Positions 37,829-46,928 of a DNA stretch of 64,000 nucleotides are shown one piece after another. The DNA comes from Sweltsa coloradensis. Its lineage: Eukaryota; Arthropoda; Insecta; Plecoptera; Chloroperlidae. The number at the start of each line of letters is the position of its first letter. Positions within the stretch are counted from its first letter, which is position 1. The stretch covers positions 1,302,001-1,366,000 of the forward strand of contig JAMZAV010000097.1 of the NCBI GenBank assembly GCA_024449915.1, in the 5' to 3' direction. The position numbers and the translations under genes were made by a program. The notes under the pieces are model-generated. The model was given only the letters and a program-made list of their open reading frames with translations. It was not told the DNA's origin and made no database searches.

Positions 37829-38038
37829 AATATATTAAAAAAGGAGTGAAACGGGTCATTTCGCCGCGTTACGTGTTTATACTTACATGTGTGTGAGTTC
37901 GATGTTTTGGAACCACTATGAGTCGTCCTGAAGATGGAACGCACAGTGGTTCCGAAACGTCAAAGTCACACACAGGTAAGTGTAAACACGCGACGCGACG
38001 AAATGACCCATTTCACACCTTTTTTAAAACTTAATATT
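37829..38038. mobile_element. inverted repeat of about 90-bp arms enclosing a Penelope-like signature
   Basis: The left arm (37829-37917) and right arm (37945-38038) are inverted copies with roughly 85-90% identity by eye, separated by 27 bases. Landmarks are GGGTCATTTCG, CGTGTTTA, ACTTACMTGTGTGTGA and GTTYYGGAACCACT. The loop and right arm carry CTGAAGAT, a GGAAC/GTTCC stem, then GAAACGTC (37928-37960). This is the same arrangement as in the Penelope-like copies at 44.5 and 45.5 kb, so it may be a head-to-head remnant of a Penelope-like 3' end. No coding part remains. Confidence 0.45.
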
Positions 38039-38842
38039 ATTAAAATCAGAATACGTATAGAGAACAAAGTGCAGAGTAAGATAACTAAAAACTTTGACTG
38101 TTTATCTACTGTGAAATTTCACGCAGTTAGCTGGAATTGATATAGTGAGAGAGCGCTTAATATAATATCGCACGATCAGCGCACTATGATCGGAAGGTTA
38201 TTGCTTCATACGGGTGAACTTGATGAGCATTATAACGATAAAGTGCATTGAATCGAGAAATGGTGCAGTATTTGAGAGGTATTAGTTAAGTCATGATAAT
38301 TTTCCCACGGTGATGTGTCAAAAGAATGGTTTTTATTTCATACGAAGTAGATACAATTTCAGAAAGTTCGAGTTACGAAAACAAGAAGTTGATCAGAAAG
38401 TTTTACAGTACATGTTTGAACAGAAGCGATGAACTCCAAAAATCACAATCTTTCTTAGATCTCCTTCAACTTAGAAACACAACCTAACGCGTACACACGC
38501 ACAAACCAACCAAATAGGTTTCCAGGTATGATTACGTCAGGTTCTAGGTCGATAAGGCCTCGTGTGTAGATTAAATTACCACGTGCATCTATTTAATTAG
38601 AGTCGTAATTGGAAACAATCCCGTAACGTGACAAGGTGCAGACGCGAGAATTCCAGTTTCAAATCAAATTAATGTTAGTGGGTTAAACAAATCACTAGCA
38701 CGCAGTGGCTTATGGAAGTGTTTTGACACACATACGAATTAATTCCTACGAAATTAAAATATAATGGTTTCCAATTAAAATCAACTTTATAGATTTAATC
38801 AACTCAAAGTCATATCTACGTAATTGTTAAAGTAGCTTACTT
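38039..38842. other. AT-rich non-coding DNA
   Basis: No feature is recognised. Confidence 0.35.
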
Positions 38843-39039
38843 TTAGTCACCCTTGAATCTCCAATAAGGATAATTCTTTGCACGTGATTAATGAGCCATT
38901 TTTCAGAAACAACACTCCCATTTTCCATTCTAATTATTTGTTTAGAAGTTGTTGAAGTAACACTTCAATAATGTGATTATACATTTAGAAATTTTTGTGG
39001 TGTATAGCTGACACGCAGAAAATTTCAAACTACGCCTAC
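38843..39039 (+). repeat. 197-bp direct repeat, left copy
   Basis: Starts TTAGTCACCCTTG and ends AACTACGCCTA. It matches 39783-39979 with scattered differences. Shared landmarks are TTTGCACGTGATTAATGAGC, AGAAACAACAC, CTTCAATAATGTGATTATAC and TGACACGCAGAAAATTTCAA. It does not start TG or end CA, and no primer-binding site follows, so it is not an obvious LTR. Confidence 0.65.
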
Positions 39040-39125
39040 AATATGTAAAATAAATGGTAAGTGTGGACAAATTATGTATCTAGCTATGTATGCAGCATGC
39101 CAGACCCAACAACTAATAAATCATA

Positions 39126-39296
39126 GATAAGTAGTTGGAGCAGCCACCGTAGAGTGGCGAGTGCGCCAGTGTAGGTCACACACAGGTGTTTCAAACGGTA
39201 TCCATCTACATCATGCCAATACCGAGAAGAGGCTATACTTTATCACTGATAAGCAGTTGGAGCCGCCACCGTAAAGCCGCGAGTGCGCTAGTGTAG
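39126..39296 (+). repeat. pair of 49-bp direct repeats with GTGGCGAGTGCGCCAGTGTAG core
   Basis: The units at 39126-39174 and 39248-39296 share GATAAG(T/C)AGTTGGAGC, GCCACCGTA and GCGAGTGCGC. The first unit has a perfect TGGCG-AGTG-CGCCA hairpin; the second has lost it. Both lie between the two 197-bp direct repeats. Confidence 0.6.
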
Positions 39297-39782
39297 TTTG
39301 GACGCAAAGCACTTTAAATCACATAATCGTTCAACCTTTACGATTTCTTTATCACGACGGACACGAAATGGATACAGCTCTGTGTGGCATTAGTAAAATA
39401 CGGCGCAGGGTACATAAACTACCCTGCAATAGCTTTCCATACAAACACACGCTCAATGCTCTGATTCAACTAAAAGAGGATTAAGGCTTTAACGTGGGCT
39501 CCAGTTTAATTTGTTTTGGCTTTCAGAGAAATTTCAAACTCTATTCCATCTAACAAATCGCGTGCATATATTACTATCAGTGTAGCCATTTTGTTGAGCT
39601 TCTTTAGTCATTTTAAAAGGCTTAAGTGCATCACTATCCATAATCAGAGTGCAACAGGTCAACACATAGGGTAGGAAGTTTACTTAACAACTAATTACAT
39701 TCAGGCAGTATTATTGTTTACATCACAACCCTTTTATTAAAAATCAATCACTGAATCAATCACTGAAAATCGGTTATGTGAC

Positions 39783-39979
39783 TTAGTCACCCTTGTATCT
39801 CACATAAGTGTGATTCTTTGCACGTGATTAATGAGCCATTTTCCAGAAACAACACCCTCATTTTCCATCCTAATTATTCGTTTAGGAGTTGTTATAGAAA
39901 CACTTCAATAATGTGATTATACATTTAGAAATTTTTTTTGGTGTAAAAATGACACGCAGAAAATTTCAAACTACGCCTA
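39783..39979 (+). repeat. 197-bp direct repeat, right copy
   Basis: Second copy of 38843-39039, 940 bp downstream. The intervening sequence has no protein-coding content. A duplication, or a non-autonomous element with terminal direct repeats, are both possible. Confidence 0.65.
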
Positions 39980-40192
39980 ACTCTAAAAAGAATTAATTTG
40001 TACTTAAATCATTCATTAGTGCAAACTCTTCACGTCCTACATTATTATTTAGGCAACAATTCATTGCTTGTCGATGACACATTTTACAAGCATACTGTTA
40101 TTGTCGCGTTGTTTCACAAGTTCATAAATTTCAATACACTAATCTTGTAATAAATCCATTATTTCCGAATCACCATAATATAAATTAAAATT

Positions 40193-40616
40193 GCTCGTTG
40201 GTCTTGTGGTTAGCGTATCTGCTTCCAATGCAGAAGGTCCAGGGTTCGATTCCCGCTATAGTCAGAAGTTTTTTAACTTCTGATTTGGACTTTAGTCCAT
40301 CAGTTCTTGTCTTAGGAGTTTGTAAACGGTGACTTTGGAGCCGTCCTAGCAACGAAGCACATAATAAATTTCAGAGTTGTTCTGAATCGGCCTTGTTGAT
40401 TTTGGCGTTGATTCGCGGGTGTTCGCACTGTCCATACCACTGATTGCTATATTTCCTATAAAAAATATCGATCTTTGGTTGGTTATCGCTTAATCGTCGA
40501 TTGCGTCGGGGCCTGCAGGGTTGGCTTACTCGCTTTGATTTAAAGTCCCCCACTGAAAATCAGTTATATAATTGAGTGGGTAGACTCTAAATAAAATTTA
40601 TTTATTTAATTATTTA
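40193..40616 (+). mobile_element. tRNA-derived SINE family A, best preserved full-length copy
   Basis: The head has A box TGGTTAGCGTA (40207-40217) and perfect B box GGTTCGATTCC (40243-40253). An anticodon-like arm TCTGC-loop-GCAGA has CCA at the anticodon place. The body includes a CAGAAGTT/AACTTCTG hairpin, GACTTTGGAGCCGTCCTAG, GTTCTGAATCGGCC, a GATCTTTGGTTGGTTATCGC block and GCCTGCAGGGTTGGC. The 3' end is CCCCCACTGAAAATCAGTT, TGAGTGGGTAGACTCTAAAT, then a TTTA-rich tail. Pol III transcription and mobilisation in trans by a LINE are expected for this class. The tail resembles the LINE-like tails in the window. Confidence 0.85.
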
Positions 40617-43336
40617 TAACCAACAAACAAATAAAATTTTACTTCTCAAAGAAGCAGGGGCCCTAACCCTTTTATATCATCATTAATCGATAGAAACAAA
40701 TAAATGTAACTAATAAGTTACAATCACTCAGTAAAGTGTAAACGGAAGTAATAAAGTTACAGAGAAACTCTATCTGGTGAATCAACAAAAATACAATCCA
40801 GAAAACTTTTCTGTAAAACGTTCATCAAAATTGTTAAATTTAGTGTTTGAAGAAACTAATCATCATCAGGATTTGTAAACCCATAAACCCAAATAACTAA
40901 CGAGCTTCCAACATTATGATGTTATAACTGTAAATGCTCTAGACTCTAAGCTCTGTATCATGAGTGATTGTAGTATTTGTGTTTCTGAGTAATTGAACAA
41001 AACCTCACTTGTAATGGGTTTTGCTATAGAATAATGGACCCTGTCCAAAAAAACAGGTGAATATATTACAAAGGCCGTGGCTTGGGGCAATTATTCATCT
41101 GCAGCCGGCCGTGAGTTTCACTAACCTATCCGCGATCTATCGGGAAACAAGAAAACTAATCGAATATCTGCTGGCGAGCTACAGTTCGTCTCACTTCAAG
41201 AAACACACTTAGACAACCCCACCACTCTAGCATAGGGGAGGACAGACCCGTGCTGGACATACTTACCCAGAGCCTAGATAGGGTAATAAGATACAAATTA
41301 TCGACTTTATTATTATTGATTTGTAAGCATAACATTTAGAATTGATTAGCGGTTGATAACGTAGATCTTCTTTATAAACAATGGTTTGTAAACTCGATCT
41401 TAGCAGTGTATTAGGCATGTAAACGTCGTCCTTTACAATGAATTGCCTGAGCATTGAATTAAAGGGTGAAAGCACAAAGTGAGAGATCTTCACACTCAAA
41501 GAACGATTGGCATTTACTGTCAAACAATAATAATTAAGTAAGAAGTTAATTTGAGTTTACATTCAACCTGAGTGTAGCTTGGTTGAGTCCAAATCTAGAG
41601 GTTTTCAAAGAGTAACAACTATACCAGAGGCACCTAATGGTAAAACTCCTCTCTTGACATTCTCAGACTAACATAATATTGTGCAAGACCCATCGCTCTA
41701 TACAGTCTTTCGCTTTAGTTGGTACAGTTGATTGATGTACAGCTTAACGTCTCTATTAGGTGCGATTTTATGTTTAGTTACCTCTAAAAAGAAAGGTGTG
41801 TCGAAATTCTTAAAAACTAAATTTATTCACACGGAACCGTGTTGTAAGCGAAACAATTACGAGTAAGGTATAGAACACGTTTATTCGCCGTATAAAGGCG
41901 CAAGAATATGGCTGGTCTATTACTGTAATAATGCGTCTACCTTCATAATTTACCTCAAAATTAAATTCCAGGGAATAAGTGAGAGAATGCATGTTTGTCG
42001 CTCATGGTTATTACGCTAATGCGTTAGGAAGTAGCGGGAATAAAGGGAGAGGGGTTTGTAAGTGACGACGTGCTGTGGTACAATGCAGTGCCATTCTCTT
42101 GCTTACATTAAAGTGATTGCATTAAGATCTTAGGAAACGTGCTTGAGAAGTCGGTATCAAATAATTATAGGCATACTGTATCAAATAATTATAGGCATAC
42201 TTCACTGATGTAGTGATCTCAAATACAAAATTTCTACCATATTACATTGAGGTATCTGACAGATTATAAAACATCAAAATATCAAACAAAGTACTACATA
42301 CAAATTTCAGTAAACATACGACAGGTAAAGAAAACAACAGCAATAACTATAGGCCTATAAATAATAGTTAATACTTAGATGATATTGTGCAACGATTTAT
42401 ACAAATTGTAGTTTTTATTATTTATTTACGGTATGGTTTAGATTTATTAAATTCACGTCTACCCAATTCCCTGATCAAAACTCATTTAGAAAAGAGGAAC
42501 ACTCTAATTGCAATACTGAGTGCACACAATTAGATCGCTTCAAACATCAACAAAGTGAAAAACTTTCAATTTTCTATTTTCCTTCGTTTAACTCTCGGAA
42601 CATGAGCAATGAGATAAAACAGAAAATATTTCCCCATTATCCAGTAAAACAGCAAATAAACTAACAGCAGTTTTGTGCCATGCTGAAAGCCGCTTATGAA
42701 ATACACGTAACTGGTATTAACAATATCAGGCCGACATGACAATTAAATCCCTCGTGTCGCCCTAGGTTTATAGAGTCAACAGTTTCTAGCTCCACGAGAG
42801 CCAGGCTAAGAGCTAATGAAACCAAGCCAAGTCACTACATTTTTCATGTCGTTTGCGTTAAGTAGTCTACACATTTTGTATGTATTCAGACTTGCTATAC
42901 ATGCGGGTTTCTATGTTAATGAAAGTTTACTAAAAGCACAATGATACACAGTAATATTAACATGGAGTGACACTGATTTTAAGATAGGCGAGTCATTCAT
43001 GCAGTCAGAAATTATTTAGGGATTGGCAAAGAAATCGATATTTCGACACGATATTGGTATGGGGGCATATATGGGCATATATGGGCATATATGGGGGCAT
43101 TTAGGTATCGGTTTGGTCTCTATATTATAGAAATTTAAAACCTTTTTCAATATATCATCAAGCAAAAATCATTTTTGTTTAACTTTATTACAACTAGAAA
43201 GAGAATAAGAGTATAAGGGAATGTGAATGTGTAAGCCATTAATGCTGAAAATACATAAAAATGTGTTTTTTTCTTCAAATTTCGGTTCGCGTGTATGGTG
43301 TAGGTTCCTGGTAGCCTAGAGACTGACTTTTACAAA
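40617..43336. other. non-coding DNA with small tandem duplications
   Basis: A 24-bp unit (GTATCAAATAATTATAGGCA and four more bases) is duplicated at 42154-42201. A GGGCATATAT-type array lies at 43063-43104. No gene is recognised. Confidence 0.4.
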
Positions 43337-43353
43337 TGGTGGAGGTGCCGGGT
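43337..43353 (-). repeat. alanine-tRNA-3'-end-like word, copy 6
   Basis: The plus strand reads TGGTGGAGGTGCCGGGT. It has the exact 15-base core. It is the only copy whose CCA is not followed by A on its own strand (CCATTT). Confidence 0.7.
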
Positions 43354-44450
43354 CATTCAACTCGGAACGGATTCATCATTCTTTATTTTTAACCATAACA
43401 TTTCAACCCTTTTTACCACACAAGTAGTAGTAGGCATTCTACTTTGATACGATGTTTTAAAAATTATAAAATATGTTTTCAATTCAAATTTTTTGCACTA
43501 ACAATAAAATTTTGATTAATCGATATCGAAATTTTCGTTCTAAAATAGTTGTTAATAGTACTTTTTGCAATTTTTAAATAATGAATTGGATAAATGTACA
43601 CCGATATTCAAAGACTATCGTAAACTCATCAAGAAACGCCGACTATATAGGTGTTATTGAACTTTTTGATGGAACACTTGAAAATTGAGTTTATTTTAAT
43701 TTTTCGTAGAATCAATCCATGCAACCAAGCATGTGAAAAATTGGTTAAGAAAACTGAAGTATGGATTAACGAGCATCCTCCGCTTAAGTTAATCACTCAA
43801 TTACTATTAACACTAAATTCAGTTCTTCATTAATTTAATTAATAATCAAACGGTTAAACCTATACAGAACTGACAAAGAAGGAATATACACAACGAAGGT
43901 CAGGCCACGCAGTATAATAGGATGGGATTCCTAACGGAAGCAACACCAACTGAGCTAAATGATTAGTGCTTGAAATCCCAGGTCAGAGGCGATTATCTGA
44001 TTCCCTCGTTGCTGTGAACTCCCGCACAACCAGGCGTGCTCAGGCCAGACCATTAATCGAGGCGCGCTTACTGACTGCAGGATCTCGTGTATTGTGTAAT
44101 CCGCGTGTGTTGCGTGGGATTCAATCGTCTGTAAGTAGGGTCGCCTTGATTGCTGGGATGTCTTACACTCAAGTGAGAACCACAATCCTCGACAGCCCTT
44201 AGAAGACGTTCACACAACAAAGTAAGCAACACGAGGGAAATAAGCTATTGTAACTTCGATTAAATTTTATCAGTTAAGGTCACAAGTACACGAATTATGT
44301 TTATCATACAAAAATGAACAACGTTCTTCTGAATAATTGATATTCCTTGCAAGAAACTGTTTACTCTACATTGACTTTGTGTCACTTTCAAATTAAACTA
44401 ACGTGTTACTTAAGATAAAATTATTTCAAGTGTATGTATCAATAATGTAT
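43354..44450. other. non-coding DNA
   Basis: A minus-strand A-box-like TAGCTCAGTTGGT lies near 43950, without a convincing B box, so no tRNA or SINE is called. A GC-richer patch at 44000-44190 has overlapping unrecognised frames. Confidence 0.3.
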
Positions 44451-44501
44451 TATTGAAAACACTTTAGTGGAATTAACTCTATTTTTATTATATAAAAATA
44501 A

Positions 44502-44540
44502 CAACGTTTCGGAAATGACTTAAACTTTTTCCGTCATCAG
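44502..44540 (-). other. hammerhead-like core motif in Penelope end, left arm
   Basis: The minus strand reads CTGATGA, C, GGAAA, a 12-base loop region, TTTCC, GAAAC. This order fits the CUGANGA...stem II...GAAA core of hammerhead ribozymes found in Penelope-like elements. There is one unpaired base before stem II, and no clear helix III with a UH cleavage site was found by eye. Self-cleavage is not established. Confidence 0.35.
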
Positions 44541-44623
44541 GTTTCTTGTGAAAAACAAAAAATAATTTTATCAAAAGTATATCAAAACAAAGACAATAGC
44601 CAAGGTCGATAAAATTTAACATT

Positions 44624-44872
44624 TCACACATGGAAGTTGACAAAATCAAGGTGATACAAACAAAAGGGCTTTTTCTTAGTATTTACTAATGGAATCCACA
44701 TAGGAGGAAAATAGGTACTTGGCTGGCTTATACAAGTGTATTTTGATGAAATCAAAGCTGCCTCTTTCAATTTTCTCTTTTTCCAACATGGCTCTTTAAG
44801 TAAACGCCTAGATTGTAGAAAGTCGAATTTATGAATCTTGTCCCATGCATGGTCTACTAGTTTCGATGACAT
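44624..44872 (-). pseudogene. Penelope-like GIY-YIG endonuclease fragment (left arm)
   Basis: Encodes the C-terminal half of the domain: MSSKLVDHAWDKIHKFDFLQ, then KEPCWKKRKLKEAAL with the presumed catalytic glutamate and the conserved paired histidines HAWDKIH. It lacks the N-terminal GIY/YIG motifs because the copy is truncated at 44884. Where the right copy has a TAG stop the left has AAG and reads on for about 20 residues. Not functional on its own. Confidence 0.7.
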
Positions 44873-44910
44873 AAGATAACAGCCAATTTTGATCCAATTG
44901 GATCAAAATT

Positions 44911-45328
44911 CAATATTCAAACATCTTTTACTTCAGTTAATACCATTAGAAGCCATTTGCAAAAAACTAAACCTGTAAATGAAGTCCAAATGAACAAGGG
45001 TTGTGTTTACGAGATTCCTTGTGGTAACTGTGATGCCGTATACATAGGAGAAACCGGACGTCCTATGCATGTTCGAGTTAATGAGCATAGAAAAAACATT
45101 GAGAAGTCAGATGGCTGTTATCTTATGTCATCGAAACTAGTAGAACATGCATGGGACAAGATTCATAAATTCGACTTTCTACAATCTAGGCGTTTACTTA
45201 AAGAGCCATGTTGGAAAAAGAGAAAATTGAAAGAGGCAGCTTTGATAACATCAAAAGACACTTGTATAAGCCAGCCGAGTACCTATTTTCCTCCTATGTG
45301 GATTCCTTTAGTAAATACTAAGAAATAG
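44911..45328 (+). pseudogene. Penelope-like element C-terminal GIY-YIG endonuclease domain (right arm, 5'-truncated)
   Basis: The frame is open from the junction with the palindrome to a TAG at 45326-45328, with no ATG near its start, so it is the tail of a longer polyprotein. Numbering from the TTG at 44957, the motifs are GCVYEIPC (15-22), a CxxC pair at 22 and 25, YIGETGR (29-35), arginine at 40, EH at 43-44, a His-x5-His pair at 64 and 70, and KLKEAALI with glutamate 93. The CxxC plus His pair is the zinc-knuckle-like insertion typical of Penelope GIY-YIG domains. All key residues look intact. The reverse transcriptase that should precede it is absent. Confidence 0.8.
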
Positions 45329-45460
45329 CCTTTTTGTTTGTATCACCTTGATTTTGTCAACTTCCATGTGTGAAATGTTAAATTTTATCGACCTTGGCTA
45401 TTGTCTTTGTTTGTTTTGATATACTTTTGATAAAATGATTTTTTGTTTTTCACAAGAAAC

Positions 45461-45499
45461 CTGAAGACGGAAAAAGTTTAAGTCTTTTCCGAAACGTTG
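45461..45499 (+). other. hammerhead-like core motif in Penelope end, right arm
   Basis: Reads CTGAAGA, C, GGAAAA, loop, TTTTCC, GAAACGTTG. Stem II is one pair longer than in the left arm (compensation of the outer pair). The same reservations apply: an extra base and no evident helix III. Confidence 0.35.
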
Positions 45500-45549
45500 T
45501 TATTTTATATAATAAAAATAGAGTTAATTCCACTAAAGTGTTTTCAATA

Positions 45550-46810
45550 TTATAATGAACTCTACTAACTTTAAAACTAATATAAATAATTTAGTTTCGA
45601 ATTTTAAGAAATGTTTTTAGCCCCTTCAGACCTGAATTTATCTTATTTTAGGATACAATAACTTTAAAAAATGAAATCTCTGTTTTTTTTTTTTAATTTT
45701 GAAAAGTAAATAAAATCCAAATTTTTGTACCGAAAATAAAATAGACTTCAAATTCAAAAATAATATTACCTGCACTGCACATACTGCACATAAGTTGCAG
45801 TGAGTTACGTTCAAAATTCAAAAACAGGGGTCAATAATAATAAAATCAAAAATCTTATGTACATGTGTATGAACACAGGGTTTGAAGGGCTTAACAAATG
45901 AATAATGCTACTGTTATCAATGCAACTGCTTTTCAAAAATAACTACGATAAATTACTGATGAAGTGATCAATAAAAATTGATGCGTATAATTGTGTGACT
46001 AATAATCTGATAAAGTCAAATTCAGTTAAAAGGCGTGCGACTTCGAATGCGGTTGATATACTTCCAGTTCCGAGAACAGTTCAGCTAGAGATGTAAAACA
46101 ATCGTCATGATTGCATCAAGAAATAAACCACATTGACACAGTATATTGCTCACTCAGGTTAGGGGTTAGCAAGCCTTTTGATTGATTGATGGCAGACGTT
46201 TCTTTGTCGCGACTCTCTGTAGTTGACACGCTTCAAAACAGATGCTTATAAACACAGGAAGTTAGTTTGGGGAAAACAAACTGTTTACAAAAACAGTTTA
46301 ATTTAAATATCACATTATGCCTCATTTAACTCTAGGTCAAACATAAACGAATTCTTTTCGCAGTTTAAAACATATCAACTGACCATGAGGGCCGGGATTC
46401 CCGTACAATTTTTCAACTCTTACTAACCCTAGGGGTAAGTTTCAAAAATGTATTGTAAGTATTGTAAATGTAGCTTGTACACATGTGATGTAAGTCAGTG
46501 AACATAAGTTTACTGCTGAAGATATCCTAGGTAATAACTTATTAACATCGTTGTATTTAGCTTAAAAGTAAAAAAATTTTAACCGTCAATATTTAAACAA
46601 ACAACCCTAACTCTAAGAACAAATTTCTCACCCCCCTTAAGGGTTAGGATTGCGCTTAACACGAACATCTACGCGCTATATGGCACGAGGAACGGGCACG
46701 TCTGGCAGTTTGTTGGCATGATGTAGGAGTCGTTAAGGAGTGAGAATACACGCTAAATCTACCAAATATGGTAGCATATACATATATTGGTGGCTGTTTT
46801 ATTTAATGAT
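45550..46810. other. AT-rich non-coding DNA
   Basis: No gene is recognised. Confidence 0.35.
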
Positions 46811-46928
46811 ATATGTTTAGCCATTCAGTTAAATGGATCAATAAATATGATGGCACCGTCAGTGATACATATGTTTAGCCATTCAGTTAAATGGAGCAAT
46901 AAATATGATGGCACCGTCAGTGATACAT
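46811..46928 (+). repeat. 58-bp tandem duplication
   Basis: The unit ATGTTTAGCCATTCAGTTAA through GATGGCACCGTCAGTGATAC is present twice (at 46813 and 46871) with one clear difference (ATCA versus AGCA). This is a recent local duplication. Confidence 0.8.

Larger units (their letters stand above)
44452..45549. mobile_element. Penelope-like element: two 3' ends in inverted (head-to-head) orientation
   Basis: The left arm (44452-44884, minus strand) and the right arm's distal part (45111-45549, plus strand) are near-identical inverted copies with outer ends ATTGAAAACACTTTAGTGG. The right copy extends inward to about 44911 and encodes a GIY-YIG domain. The left copy is truncated within it. A perfect 26-bp palindrome (44885-44910, centre CCAATTGG) lies exactly at the junction. 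Both outer ends carry CTGA(T/A)GAC, a GGAAA stem and GAAACGTTGTT. Penelope-like elements are known for inverted partial copies and such end structures. The reverse transcriptase part is missing. Confidence 0.8.

Noticed and set aside
38843..39979. classical LTR element or TRIM
   Set aside because: Direct repeats do not have TG...CA ends and no primer-binding site follows; reported only as direct repeats.
40193..40275. functional tRNA gene
   Set aside because: A and B boxes are good, but no acceptor stem closes, and the same head is followed by a shared body in several copies; it is a SINE.
43940..43985. tRNA gene or SINE head on the minus strand
   Set aside because: A good A-box-like TAGCTCAGTTGGT but no B box or cloverleaf.
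46601..46650. telomere-like repeats
   Set aside because: ACCCTAA- and TTAGG-like words occur singly, not in an array.
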